A stretch of DNA of 36,091 nt from Aestuariirhabdus sp. (GCA_030622755.1 JAUXFT010000014.1:1-36091), one strand, 5' to 3'. Positions 26,762-34,937 are shown, counted from the stretch's first letter. Translations and numbers: made by a program. Notes: generated from the sequence alone by a model not told the origin.

Positions 26762-27324
26762 TGAGAATTTTAGCCTGTAGCATCATCTGTTTACTGTTAG
26801 CCGCCTGTTCAACCACGCCACAGCCAGAGTCCTATCTACTGCGTTCATCGGTAACACCCGGCGCTGGTGGGCAGTTAACTCCTGGCGGAATTACCTTGGT
26901 GTCGGTTGATGTGGCGACCTATATCGATCAGCCTGGACTGGTAATAGAAACCGCTTCTGGACAGGTGCGAACCGCCAAGCAAAACTTGTGGGCCGAGCCT
27001 TTACGTCATAGTTTGATGGATTTTCTGGCAAATGAGTTATCGCAGCATATCGGTAAGACGGTCAACGTAGGGTTGCAAAGCGCCGGTAAAGATGATGTGC
27101 GTTTATTGGTTGAGATTGATCAGTTGCATGGTACTGCACAGGGGGATGCCGTTCTGGTTGCAGACTGGATCATCAAAAAGATGGTCGATGGTGAGCCTGT
27201 GGAGAGCAGTTATCGTTTTTCCCAGGTTGAGCCTTTGAAAGGTGATGGCTACGATGCATTGGTGTCGGCCGAAAAAGAGTTGTTAGTTATGTTTGCTCAC
27301 GCAATTTCAAAATCGATCAATTAA
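26761..27324 (+). CDS. pqiC: PqiC, outer-membrane lipoprotein of the Pqi system
   Basis: A 187-residue lipoprotein of the ABC-type transport auxiliary (DUF330/PqiC) family. A lipoprotein signal peptide ends in the lipobox LLAAC with lipidated Cys16, and no Asp follows at +2 (Ser17), which fits outer-membrane sorting. The rest is a typical soluble domain with DQPGLVIETASGQV and LWAEPLRHSLMDFLANELSQ. The start overlaps the pqiB stop as TAATG. It is the last gene before a clean terminator at 27364-27397. It should dock the PqiB tube at the outer membrane. Confidence 0.93.
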   Translation: MRILACSIICLLLAACSTTPQPESYLLRSSVTPGAGGQLTPGGITLVSVDVATYIDQPGLVIETASGQVRTAKQNLWAEPLRHSLMDFLANELSQHIGKTVNVGLQSAGKDDVRLLVEIDQLHGTAQGDAVLVADWIIKKMVDGEPVESSYRFSQVEPLKGDGYDALVSAEKELLVMFAHAISKSIN

Positions 27325-27363
27325 CATCGGGTTCGATTATCAGCTTTTGCTGATCTAAAGATT

Positions 27364-27397
27364 AAACCTGAAGAGCTTGGTGCATCAGGTTTTTTTA
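27364..27397 (+). terminator. Intrinsic terminator of the pqi operon
   Basis: AAACCTGA (27364-27371) pairs perfectly with TCAGGTTT (27385-27392) across a 13-base loop, and a T-run follows. It lies 40 bases after the pqiC stop. Confidence 0.85.
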
Positions 27398-27460
27398 TGT
27401 TTGCTGGGTCAGTATTTTATTTGCAGGCGAAGCGCCGAAAATAAACGTAGCGCGCAGTAT

Positions 27461-27832
27461 TTATGTTTCATCTGGAATAAAAATTAACGATAGTGAGTTC
27501 ACGCAATGACGAATGTTGTTGGTGGTGAGATGCTCTCCTTCAAAAACATGTCCTAAGTGGCCGTCGCAATGATTGCACAGTATTTCTACGCGGCGACCAT
27601 CGCTGTCTGTTTCTCTTCGTACCGCACCGATAATTTCATCATCAAAACTGGGCCATCCACACTGCGAAGCGAATTTATGCTCTGATTGGTATAGAGGAGT
27701 ATCACACTGTTTACAGTGGTAGGTACCTTTCGCTGAGTGTTCATTGTATTTACCGGTAAAAGGGCGCTCGGTTCCTTTGTTGAGGATGACGTGCTGTTGT
27801 TCAGGTGTTAGTGGTCGTAATCTGTTTGTCAT
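27461..27832 (-). CDS. msrB: Peptide-methionine (R)-S-oxide reductase MsrB
   Basis: A 123-residue MsrB, which reduces methionine-R-sulfoxide in oxidised proteins using thioredoxin. The zinc-binding pairs CKQC (Cys40, Cys43) and CNHC (Cys86, Cys89), the QCGWPSF motif with Cys58, the GHLGHVFEGE segment and the catalytic Cys110 in RHCVNSLSL are all present. The length is near the single-domain family size. AAGGAA just before ATG 27832 supports the start. It converges on the pqi operon. No msrA is seen nearby. Confidence 0.95.
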   Translation of the reverse strand: MTNRLRPLTPEQQHVILNKGTERPFTGKYNEHSAKGTYHCKQCDTPLYQSEHKFASQCGWPSFDDEIIGAVRRETDSDGRRVEILCNHCDGHLGHVFEGEHLTTNNIRHCVNSLSLIFIPDET

Positions 27833-28340
27833 ACTATTCCTTTGGCAGTCGGTAAAGCAGCTAATATTTTGTAGGGAGCGTCAATATCGAAAATCCAGAT
27901 GGTAGTTGTCAGTATAGCGCCTGTAGCTTCTAACGAATTTGTAAGAGTTTAGGGATGCTTGGTAGAGCACTTTCCGCAACCCTTCCCAATACGGTTTGAT
28001 AATGGATTCTTCAACATGATGGTTCTGGAATAAACATTTTTGCGGAGTTTTATGAGTTTGCGTTTGCTATGAGTAAAGGACATTTAACGTTAATTGCACT
28101 TATCAAAGAGCAGAGCCCATTTTATGTGGATTGATCATGGTTATTAAAATAAATCGATATGGTTGATAGTGTGCGGCATCTTTAAAAGCGTTTTGAATTT
28201 TCGTTATGCGTATTTATCGGACAGGCTGAAAATAGCTGTAAATAATCGAATCGCACGTTAAATATCTTCGGGTTATATTCTCCGCTCCTTGGGCGAAAAT
28301 TATTATTGAACTATGCGTAGCGAGCGAAGGCTCTTAATAT
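27833..28340. other. Intergenic region, nothing recognised
   Basis: About 500 bases upstream of msrB and before the SdiA-regulated-domain remnant. It contains the msrB promoter region by position, but no gene, tRNA or repeat that I can support. The missing N-terminal part of the decayed gene is not recognisable here. Confidence 0.45.
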
Positions 28341-28358
28341 CCCGCTGCTTGCGGCGGG
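28341..28358. repeat. REP-like GC-rich hairpin
   Basis: CCCGCTG and TGCGGCGGG-type bases form a 7-bp stem (one G-U) around a CTTG loop, in otherwise AT-rich DNA. It ends two bases before the first recognisable codon of the decayed gene. Extragenic GC palindromes of this shape are common repeat elements, so it may mark a rearrangement junction. Confidence 0.45.
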
Positions 28359-28359
28359 G

Positions 28360-28738
28360 ATGTTTAATGAAGCCGAACCTCTTAGGCTTTCGCAACCCTG
28401 GAGCATAGAGCCAGCGGAGTATTTGAAGAAAGACTTATCCGGAATGCACTTTGATCAGCGCAGTGGCAATCTACTTATGCTGAGTGATGAGTCAAAGATG
28501 ATCGTAGAAGTATCCCGAAGGTGTTGATCAGGAGTATTTACCATTACGGGAAGGGTTTGCTGGTCTTGGGGAAAATGTTAAATAAGCGGAAGGGATAACA
28601 ATGGATGATCAAGGACGCCTGTATATTCTGAGTGAGCCCAATTTGCTGTACCGTTTCGGGTCAACCAAAATAGCTGTAAGTGAGATTGTCTCGAGTTTAG
28701 TCTGTTTTTACTGCCCAAATGGTTTAGTATTTCGATGA
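28360..28738 (+). pseudogene. Remnant of an SdiA-regulated-domain (YjiK-like) protein
   Basis: Reading from 28360 gives EPLRLSQPWSIEPAEYL, then DLSGMHFDQRSGNLLMLSDE and SKMIVEV, matching the second half of SdiA-regulated-domain proteins. The frame then meets TGA at 28525. From about 28517 the next frame continues the family pattern (EYLPLREGFAGLGENVK), hits TAA at 28583-28585 where the family has Gln in PQAEG, and goes on as AEGITMDDQGRLYILSEPN and LLYRF. So at least one frameshift and one CAA-to-TAA change are present. The N-terminal half of the usual protein of nearly 300 residues is absent. After LYRF the remaining codons to TGA at 28736-28738 look random. Family function is not established; I recognise the domain by its LSDES and AEGI..D..G.LYI.SEPN motifs. 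Confidence 0.78.
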
Positions 28739-29164
28739 TTGGTAGGTTGTCCGAACCTGTCAGGTTGCGTATATAAAAATAAATCACTGAATAAAGGTGT
28801 GGCTATCTGATTTGCAAATATATTTAATCTATAAATTCAAATATCTATTTTTTTAACTGTTCGGCTTGGATACGTAAGATTGAAGGAAGGTAGTGCGTTT
28901 TTTTGAATATTTTAAGCTGTATTAATAGAGTTTTTACGCATATAAAGGTTGAATAAAAAGCCTGTATATATTGTTGTTAATATGTGTACTTTCGTACTAA
29001 AACACTAAAAATTGGAGCAAATCTTTGAATTTTTAGTGCATCCTCCTGTTTGGGTTTTCGGAAGAAAATATCCTCTATGGATAATGGAACTATTTGTTCA
29101 TAGAATGTACAAATTAGCATGTACTGCAGATTCCATATGTCGTAGTCTTATGGATTGCTAATTT
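28739..29164. other. AT-rich intergenic region with dyads upstream of the ArsR gene
   Basis: No gene is recognised. Dyads: CACTAAAAATT (29003-29013) and AATTTTTAGTG (29028-29038), a perfect 11-bp inverted repeat; GTAC-TTTC-GTAC just before it (28987-28998 region); and ATTTGT (29092-29097) against ACAAAT (29109-29114), 50 bases before the ArsR start. The last is placed like an operator for the downstream regulator. Confidence 0.5.
29003..29038. repeat. Perfect 11-bp inverted repeat
   Basis: CACTAAAAATT (29003-29013) is the exact reverse complement of 29028-29038, with 14 bases between. It lies about 130 bases before the ArsR-type gene. It could be a hairpin, a terminator-like structure of an upstream transcript, or a protein-binding dyad. 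Confidence 0.6.
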
Positions 29165-29485
29165 ATGAGGTTTTATCCCTTGGATGTAAATGAAGTGCTT
29201 AAATCGTTATCCAATCCGGCGCGGTTGACGATTGTGCAAAAGCTCAAAGAACCGAAGAAAAATTTCCGGACATCAAGTCAGCTTGTTGATGCAGATCAGG
29301 AAGGAGTAAGTGTAAGCCTTATTCAAGAAACCACGGGACTATCGCAGTCAACGGTGTCAATCTATTTGGCTAACCTGCAGCGGGCGGGCTTGGTTAGCTC
29401 TAACCGTATCGGAGCCTGGACTTACTACAAAAGGAATGAAAGGAATATCCAGATTTTTTTAAAACAATTATCAGAACAAATCTAA
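29165..29485 (+). CDS. ArsR-family helix-turn-helix regulator
   Basis: A 106-residue winged-helix protein of the ArsR/SmtB type. The hallmark start NEVLKSLSNPARLTIVQKLKEP and the recognition helix LSQSTVSIYLANLQRAGLV followed by a wing (GAWTYYKRN) are clear. There is an unusual insert of about 15 residues (KKNFRTSSQLVDADQEGVSV) between the first helices and the recognition region. The ELCVCDL metal-binding motif and Cys pairs are absent, so it is not an arsenic or metal sensor of the classical type. It is alone, in AT-rich DNA, with a dyad 50 bases upstream. Its targets and effector are unknown. Confidence 0.85.
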   Translation: MRFYPLDVNEVLKSLSNPARLTIVQKLKEPKKNFRTSSQLVDADQEGVSVSLIQETTGLSQSTVSIYLANLQRAGLVSSNRIGAWTYYKRNERNIQIFLKQLSEQI

Positions 29486-29926
29486 TAAAACTTCATCCTG
29501 ATAATTACCTTATTAATATATCTAGTTTTTATTACATCGACATAGTATATTTTTGGTGTATTAACTTTCGTCATATTTTATTACTTCGGTAATCACTTTG
29601 TGATCAGGTAGAAATTCTTCGGTTGATTCATGGAGTTCTACATCTTTAATCACTTTAATTCCATGCTTCTATCTTAAGCGTTAGTGAATAATTCCCTTGC
29701 GAGTGAGAACCTGCCCGCTAATTATTTGGGAAAGGTGAGGTATAATCAGCAGAGATGGAGTGTTCCTGTAGTGATTTGAACGGCACTATCCATATTAGGT
29801 GTATAGGATCTGAGGAAACAGGAACTCGACGGTGGGAGCAAGTGAATTGCAAAAAGTATTCGGTAAAGTAGAGTAGCCGTACACTGTAGTGATGTAGCGG
29901 CTACTTAGGCACTAGTGGCCAGCCTG
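29486..29926. other. Intergenic region between convergent ArsR and ParA genes
   Basis: About 440 bases, AT-rich at the left. No gene is recognised. The only strong structure is the inverted repeat at 29872-29905 close to the parA stop. Confidence 0.45.
29872..29905. repeat. Inverted repeat downstream of the orphan parA
   Basis: AGTAGCCG (29872-29879) and CGGCTACT (29898-29905) form a perfect 8-bp stem, and the 18-base loop contains an inner dyad CACT-GT-AGTG. It lies 22 bases beyond the parA stop. There is no U-tract. It might be a weak terminator or a partner-protein site; it does not match the chromosomal parS consensus TGTTNCACGTGAAACA. Confidence 0.5.
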
Positions 29927-30760
29927 TTATGCCGTTATTTTGGTTTTCATGCTATTTGATTCACTTTCGACTTCCAGTCCTTCTAACTCACAGTAAAGCT
30001 CAAAAAACTGACGGCTTAATTTATGGCTGGGAGCAAAATGAACCAGTGGCTTTTGTGCATGGTGAGATTCCTTCATTTTCACCGAAGATGACAGGAAACT
30101 ATCCAGTACAGGCATCTCCTCTTCACGTAATTCTTTAATCAATTCCTGAGGAAATCTTGCCTGGCTATTGTACTGATTGACCACGATGCCCTCGATAATT
30201 AACTCCTTGTTGTGGTCTTCCTGCAGCTCAACAATATTATCTATCAGGTTATAGAGGGCTTGTTTGGAGAAACTATCGCAGTCGAAGGGAACAACAACAT
30301 GGTTGGCTCCGATCAAGGCTGATTTACTGTAAAAATTGTAGTTGGGCGGGGTGTCTATATACACCCGGTCAAAATCTTCATCAAGCTCTTGCAGTGCATC
30401 CCGCAGCTTGTAGATCTTATAGCGATTTTCCAGCTCTTTTTCGATATCGTCCAGACCGGGACTGGAAGGAATCACATGGAGGTTTTCAAACGGTGTTTCG
30501 CGTACAAAGTCGATTGATTTTTTCTTCTGCGATAACCAGCGGCCAGTACTTTGCTTAAGTAAGCCGGCAATGGTGCCATCAAGAGTGCTACGGTTGTCAG
30601 GGGAGTAGGTATCAATTCCCAGATAGAAGCTGCTGTTACCTTGTACGTCCAGATCAATGACCAGTGTTTTGTAGCCCTGCGCAGCACTGATTGCTGCAAG
30701 ATTACAGGTAATACTGGATTTACCCACGCCACCTTTTTGATTGAAAATCACCCGCTGCAT
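29927..30760 (-). CDS. Orphan ParA/MinD-type ATPase
   Basis: A 277-residue P-loop ATPase of the ParA family. The deviant Walker A KGGVGKSS (9-16), the Walker A' region VIDLDVQGNSSFYL and the Walker B-like DRVYIDTPPNYNF are visible. GTAGGAGCCAGG before ATG 30760 is a strong ribosome binding site. ParA proteins move DNA or protein cargo over the nucleoid, normally with a ParB-like partner. No parB gene lies on either side; the neighbours are an ArsR regulator and a DUF1214 fragment. Possible roles are partition of a former mobile element, or positioning of a cellular cargo. The cargo cannot be named from sequence. Confidence 0.9.
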   Translation of the reverse strand: MQRVIFNQKGGVGKSSITCNLAAISAAQGYKTLVIDLDVQGNSSFYLGIDTYSPDNRSTLDGTIAGLLKQSTGRWLSQKKKSIDFVRETPFENLHVIPSSPGLDDIEKELENRYKIYKLRDALQELDEDFDRVYIDTPPNYNFYSKSALIGANHVVVPFDCDSFSKQALYNLIDNIVELQEDHNKELIIEGIVVNQYNSQARFPQELIKELREEEMPVLDSFLSSSVKMKESHHAQKPLVHFAPSHKLSRQFFELYCELEGLEVESESNSMKTKITA

Positions 30761-30927
30761 GAACCTGGCTCCTACCTGATAGATTAATTGTTGGGCTGTA
30801 TTTTATATATCCCAGCTATTTTCGCAACCGTTTGTCATTACGTGTATTGATAATTTTCCGTCGCCGATGCTGTATCGGAGGCGTCAGCATGCAAAGAGTA
30901 TAAACCGGGAGTGGGTGAACGAGTACA

Positions 30928-31452
30928 GTGGAAGCTTTTGGTAATGGTGCAATTATCGAGCAGTTCAAAAACACATGGGGATTTACCGCCGCTACTATCG
31001 GCACGTACGGTGAAGATTTTATATTGCGTGCCGGCGTATCACGTATCGGAGTCGCGGCCAACAGCCCAGCCGAAGCCATGTATATGATGCTGATATTCGA
31101 TAATGGGAATAATTTACTGGATGGCCATAATCGTTATCGGGTGACATTTAAAGAGGGGCAGCAACCGCCAAGTGATGCGTTTTGGTCCCTGACCGTTTAT
31201 CAGCACAGCAATAATGGCTTGGTGGGTAATGAAATTAACCGCTATTCCGTGGGCGATCGTACGCCTGGATTGCATTATGAGGCTGATGGTTCGCTGACGA
31301 TCTATATTCAGCATGAAGCCCCGGAGGGAGATAAAGCTAAAAACCGGCTACCGATTCCCAAGGGTCCATTCTATATGCTGGGCCGCAGTTATCAGCCTAA
31401 ACAGGAGTTGCTGGATATGGAGTGGGAACCTCCTATGTTAGAAAAATATTAA
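30928..31452 (+). pseudogene. DUF1214 C-terminal fragment of a DUF1254/DUF1214 protein
   Basis: The 174-codon frame from GTG 30928 matches the DUF1214 C-terminal domain: DFILRAGVSRIGVAANSPAEA, then LDGHNRYRVTF, PPSDAFWSLTVYQ, NRYSVGDRTPGL, ADGSLTIYIQHEAPEGDK and LPIPKGPFYMLGRSYQPK. Full proteins of this family have a signal peptide and an N-terminal DUF1254 domain (total about 330-480 residues). Here both are missing: TGA at 30916-30918 closes the frame just upstream, and the DNA before it shows no matching sequence. The GTG has no clear ribosome binding site. I therefore call it a 5'-truncated pseudogene, though a free-standing DUF1214 protein cannot be excluded. The truncation point is near the divergent parA gene. 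Confidence 0.75.
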
Positions 31453-31463
31453 ATTTAACGTTT

Positions 31464-31509
31464 AAATTAAAAAGCCCGAATGATGGAAATCTTTCGGGCT
31501 TTTTAATTT
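31464..31509. terminator. Strong bidirectional terminator between DUF1214 fragment and gnd
   Basis: The arms 31464-31480 and 31493-31509 are perfectly complementary over 17 bp, with a GCCCGAA/TTCGGGC core and A/T ends that give U-tracts on both strands; the loop is 12 bases. It serves the plus-strand fragment (stop at 31452) and the minus-strand gnd (stop at 31547). Confidence 0.9.
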
Positions 31510-31546
31510 TGGTGCTTTCGGAGTACTGTGCAGGACAGTGTTGTTT

Positions 31547-33076
31547 CTACTTGATGCGAATCATGGGCCGACCAGGTTGGCTCCATTCAACGTGGAACTT
31601 CAGGCCTTTTGCTTGATCAGTACGTTCAAACGTATGTGCACCAAAGAAATCACGCTGGCCCTGCAATAAATTCGCTGGAAGCACTGCCGTTCGATAGGAA
31701 TCGTAATAACTCAGGGCGGAGCTCAGCGCCGCAACCGGAATGCCTGATAGGGTGGCATTAGCGACAGCCTTGCGCCAGTTTTGCTGATAAACGGAAACCT
31801 GTTTGGCGAAAAATGGATCTAATAGCAGGTTTTGCAACTCGTTGTTGCGTTCATAGGCATCATTGATTGACTGTAAGAACACGGCGCGAATGATGCAGCC
31901 TGCCCGCCAGATTTTTGCGATCTCACAAAAATTCAGTTGCCAGCCATGCTCATCGGCAGCGGTTTTCATTAAATGAAATCCCTGCGCGTAAGCGCAAATC
32001 TTGGCGCAGTACAGGGCATCATGCAGGGCCTGAATAATATCGTTTTTTTGCTCCGCCGAGAATTCGGTTTGATCTGGCCCGGCCAGGATAGTAGATGCTT
32101 TTACTCGCTCATGTTTAAGCGCCGATAGCGATCGGGCATACACCGCCTCAGCGATAGTTGGTGCCGGACTGCCCAGTGTCAGGCTACTCATTGCCGTCCA
32201 TAATCCAGTACCCTTTTGGCCCGCCTTGTCCAGAATTATATCAACCAGGGGCTGACCGGTATCGGAATCTATGGTGGCGAGCACCTGAGCACTGATATCC
32301 ATCAGGTAGCTGTGCAAAATACCCTTGTTCCATTCACCAAATACCTGCGCGATATCGAGTGCACTCATGCCAAGCAGATCGCGCATTACCTGATAGGTTT
32401 CACAAATCATCTGCATGTCCGCGTATTCGATGCCGTTATGCACCATTTTTACGTAATGGCCAGAACCGCCAGGGCCAATATAGGCTGCACAAGGTTCCCC
32501 TTCTGTAACCGGTTTACCCGGCTCAAAAGATTCAATGGGTTCGCCGGTCTCGGGATCGACCTTGGCCGCAATCGCTTCCCAAATCGGTTTAATACGGGAC
32601 CAGGCAAAGGGGTCGCCACTGGGCATTAACGAGGGGCCAAATCGTGCGCCAATTTCTCCCCCGGAAACGGCAGTGCTGAAGAAGATAAACTTGCCTTCAT
32701 AGTCTTTTTCCCGCGCAACAGTGTCAGTCCACAAGCTGTTACCCGTATCCACCACTATATCGTCAGCACGGATGCCGGCATGGATGAGTTTGTGACAAAT
32801 ATCATCCACCGCTTCGCCCGCAGGCACTGAGAGCACGATTAAATGAGGAGCCGACAATCGTGATAGCAGTTCGGTGTAGGAGCTACAACCAATGACGCGG
32901 GCAGGCTGGTCGCCTCGCTCTAACGCGTCTTGATTCAACAATGAATTTAGCCTCTCATTATCCAGATCAAATGCGGCGACCCGATAACCATTATCAGCCA
33001 GGTTCAGGGTCAGGTTTTTCCCCATTACTCCTGCGCCGATGAAGCCGATATCACAAAGTGGCGTTGCTTCTGTCAT
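31547..33076 (-). CDS. gnd: 6-phosphogluconate dehydrogenase, decarboxylating
   Basis: A 509-residue enzyme of the oxidative pentose phosphate pathway: 6-phosphogluconate plus NADP gives ribulose 5-phosphate, CO2 and NADPH. The Rossmann motif FIGAGVMGKNLTLNLAD (GAGVMG at 14-19), the substrate-binding GPGGSGHYVKMVHNGIEYAD with the catalytic Lys, and ILDKAGQKGTGLWTA are all present. The protein is somewhat longer than the E. coli form (468), with an added AAKVDPETGEPIESFEPGKP stretch near residue 180. The start is ATG 33076, preceded by AGGATG; an in-frame TTG at 33118 is unlikely. It is a core metabolic gene embedded among accessory genes. Confidence 0.95.
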   Translation of the reverse strand: MTEATPLCDIGFIGAGVMGKNLTLNLADNGYRVAAFDLDNERLNSLLNQDALERGDQPARVIGCSSYTELLSRLSAPHLIVLSVPAGEAVDDICHKLIHAGIRADDIVVDTGNSLWTDTVAREKDYEGKFIFFSTAVSGGEIGARFGPSLMPSGDPFAWSRIKPIWEAIAAKVDPETGEPIESFEPGKPVTEGEPCAAYIGPGGSGHYVKMVHNGIEYADMQMICETYQVMRDLLGMSALDIAQVFGEWNKGILHSYLMDISAQVLATIDSDTGQPLVDIILDKAGQKGTGLWTAMSSLTLGSPAPTIAEAVYARSLSALKHERVKASTILAGPDQTEFSAEQKNDIIQALHDALYCAKICAYAQGFHLMKTAADEHGWQLNFCEIAKIWRAGCIIRAVFLQSINDAYERNNELQNLLLDPFFAKQVSVYQQNWRKAVANATLSGIPVAALSSALSYYDSYRTAVLPANLLQGQRDFFGAHTFERTDQAKGLKFHVEWSQPGRPMIRIK

Positions 33077-33227
33077 CTTGGCATCCTGTGTAGTTGTTTG
33101 TATCGCCCAGAGCGGCAAAGGTATTCCACGGTGAGTTTTCCAAACTTTAACATCTCTGGCCAGGGTACGAACAAGTTAACTCGACCTGTCCGATAATTTG
33201 GTGATGAATGCATATACTGCTACAAGA

Positions 33228-34541
33228 TTAAATGTTCAAGCGATGATTAGATTGCACTACATCGATTAAAGATTTTGGTACGCCATTAATCCCTGCAAGT
33301 TCTTTCCAGAGAGAAACGTGCTCAATGGTTTCATCAATAATGGTGTTTATTTTTCGCCGCGTAAATAGGGGGCTCATGTCCTCCAGAGAATAAAAATCTT
33401 CGCGTGAAAATGCGTCCCGTTTACCGTTGAGGCTCAGAAAGTGGCTGTTCACCCAATCACTTCCCGGTTTATAGCTGTATGCCAAATCGTAGGCGGGTGC
33501 CAATGACCACTTATCCCCATTTAATACAAAGGCAATGTTCTTGGAATGGTCATCGTGGTTTCTTGCGATGATGTTAAATGTCATTCGCTTTACGATTTGT
33601 TCTGCCTGTGATGCCGGGATGCGAAGTTGCCTGGCCACGTTAAGGACTTCAGCATAGGAATAGGCACCTGGCTTTTTGTAATCGACATGCGCCAGTCCAT
33701 TGAGCGTTTGGACATGACGTTTTTCATTACCCATTCGGTCAAACCTTTGAGTAATAAAGTGTCGACGGTTACCTTCATCCAATAGTTTGCAAGGCATCAT
33801 TTCGATACCGCAGTTTGTGGCCATGAGGTGATACACGTATTCCATTGCACCGTAGCCGAGCGGATCGCCAAAGGTTTCCTTGTTTTTGTTGTGCTCACTT
33901 ACGCCATCAAATTTCATCAGGTAATGAGTAAAGCCGTGCGGCACACTGGTCTGACCCGATCGAACTTTTGAAAAGTCTTCATTAAACGCAAGCACCGCTT
34001 TCGGCCTTGCACCGCCGGCGCTCATACCGACCGATAGTAGAGCCATCATCGCCTCGCTGTCTTCATCCCCATTTTTGCTGAGGTCAATCGAGAAATTTTC
34101 ACGCTTATCTAACATTTCCTGGGCGATACCGACCAGCGATTCTATGTGGATCTGCCGGGAAGCATTGAGGTTTTTAAGCTTCGTGGCAGGAGCGTATTCA
34201 AGAGCGCCCATGCCGCGTGCGCCGGTATACTGAAGTCGCTGCAATGGGGTTATATCGTTTGGCCGTCCACCCTTACTAGCCACCCAGGCGTTGAGTACCG
34301 CATTACCAAAATCGTCGGGGAGTGAGTCAGCAATTAATCCCGGCAGTCCTTTATAGGTTTGGTAATTGAGCCCGGGGAATGAATAAATGGCCTGCTTACC
34401 TAAAGGCATGGTAAGGGGTGATAGCTCTATACCGCGCTTTATGAAGCTGGGATGGTATTCAAATGCCCCTAAACCGGTGTCCGTATCAAAACTGACGGCC
34501 CCGGCGTCTTGGCTCAGGTATTTAACCTTGATGACTTCCAT
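33228..34541 (-). CDS. hipA: HipA-family serine/threonine kinase toxin
   Basis: A 437-residue HipA-like kinase. The N-terminal subdomain has GLPGLIADSLPDDFGNAVL, the ATP-loop region reads SVGMSAGGARPKAVLAF, and the catalytic core has NIIARNHDDHSKNIAFVL followed by the metal-binding DLAYSY segment (LAPAYDLAYS). E. coli HipA phosphorylates glutamyl-tRNA synthetase and slows growth; the target of this protein is unknown. Start ATG 34541 shares one base with the hipB stop (TAATG), the normal coupled arrangement with antitoxin first. The catalytic residues look intact, so it is probably active. Confidence 0.93.
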   Translation of the reverse strand: MEVIKVKYLSQDAGAVSFDTDTGLGAFEYHPSFIKRGIELSPLTMPLGKQAIYSFPGLNYQTYKGLPGLIADSLPDDFGNAVLNAWVASKGGRPNDITPLQRLQYTGARGMGALEYAPATKLKNLNASRQIHIESLVGIAQEMLDKRENFSIDLSKNGDEDSEAMMALLSVGMSAGGARPKAVLAFNEDFSKVRSGQTSVPHGFTHYLMKFDGVSEHNKNKETFGDPLGYGAMEYVYHLMATNCGIEMMPCKLLDEGNRRHFITQRFDRMGNEKRHVQTLNGLAHVDYKKPGAYSYAEVLNVARQLRIPASQAEQIVKRMTFNIIARNHDDHSKNIAFVLNGDKWSLAPAYDLAYSYKPGSDWVNSHFLSLNGKRDAFSREDFYSLEDMSPLFTRRKINTIIDETIEHVSLWKELAGINGVPKSLIDVVQSNHRLNI

Positions 34542-34870
34542 TACCACGCGGGATTATCCTCGTCGGGCGAGCTCCTGTGTCCGGATGCTCTTTTACGTTG
34601 TTTGCCTTGTAGTCTGGCAAGCTGAATAGGGGAAATATCCTGTGGAGGTAAAAAGTTGTTCAGTTGATCGGTCAGGTTAAGGGCCGTCATGATAGCGACA
34701 AATACCTCTAACCTACCTTTGCCTTGCTCAGAATTTAAGACTGATTTTCTGGAGATCCCGGCAATCTCAGCGACCTCCTCTTGCGAGAGGTTACAGTTAA
34801 GCCTTGCTTGCTTTAATCGCGCCCCCAGCGTTTCAGCCAGAGAGACCGATGACCTATTTGTAATATTCAT
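34541..34870 (-). CDS. hipB: HipB-like XRE-family antitoxin
   Basis: A 109-residue protein with an XRE/Cro helix-turn-helix (about 14-65): LGARLKQARLNCNLSQEEVAEIAGISRKSVLNSEQGKG. The C-terminal part (about 75-109) is basic and disordered-looking. It would bind HipA and repress the operon. I choose ATG 34870 because GGGAGC lies just before it; other in-frame starts are GTG 34909, ATG 34900 and ATG 34891, which would overlap the candidate operator. It overlaps hipA by one base. Confidence 0.9.
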   Translation of the reverse strand: MNITNRSSVSLAETLGARLKQARLNCNLSQEEVAEIAGISRKSVLNSEQGKGRLEVFVAIMTALNLTDQLNNFLPPQDISPIQLARLQGKQRKRASGHRSSPDEDNPAW

Positions 34871-34885
34871 AATGCTCCCAAAAAA

Positions 34886-34907
34886 GGACATTAACTGCAT
34901 ATTGTCC
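34886..34907. promoter_or_regulatory. Dyad near the hipB start, candidate operator
   Basis: GGACA (34886-34890) and TGTCC (34903-34907) form an inverted repeat with a 12-base spacer, 16-37 bases upstream of the chosen hipB start. A -10-like TATTAT on minus (34921-34926) lies just upstream. The E. coli HipB site is TATCC-N8-GGATA, so the match is only in layout. Confidence 0.35.
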
Positions 34908-34937
34908 ACTTAATGACCCAATAATAGCACATAATGC

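Noticed and set aside
2534-29888. TACAGTGTA as a regulon motif (2534, 14596, 29880)
   Set aside because: Three copies of a 9-base palindrome in 36 kb is only a modest excess, and two of the sites have no sensible relation to the TetR gene.
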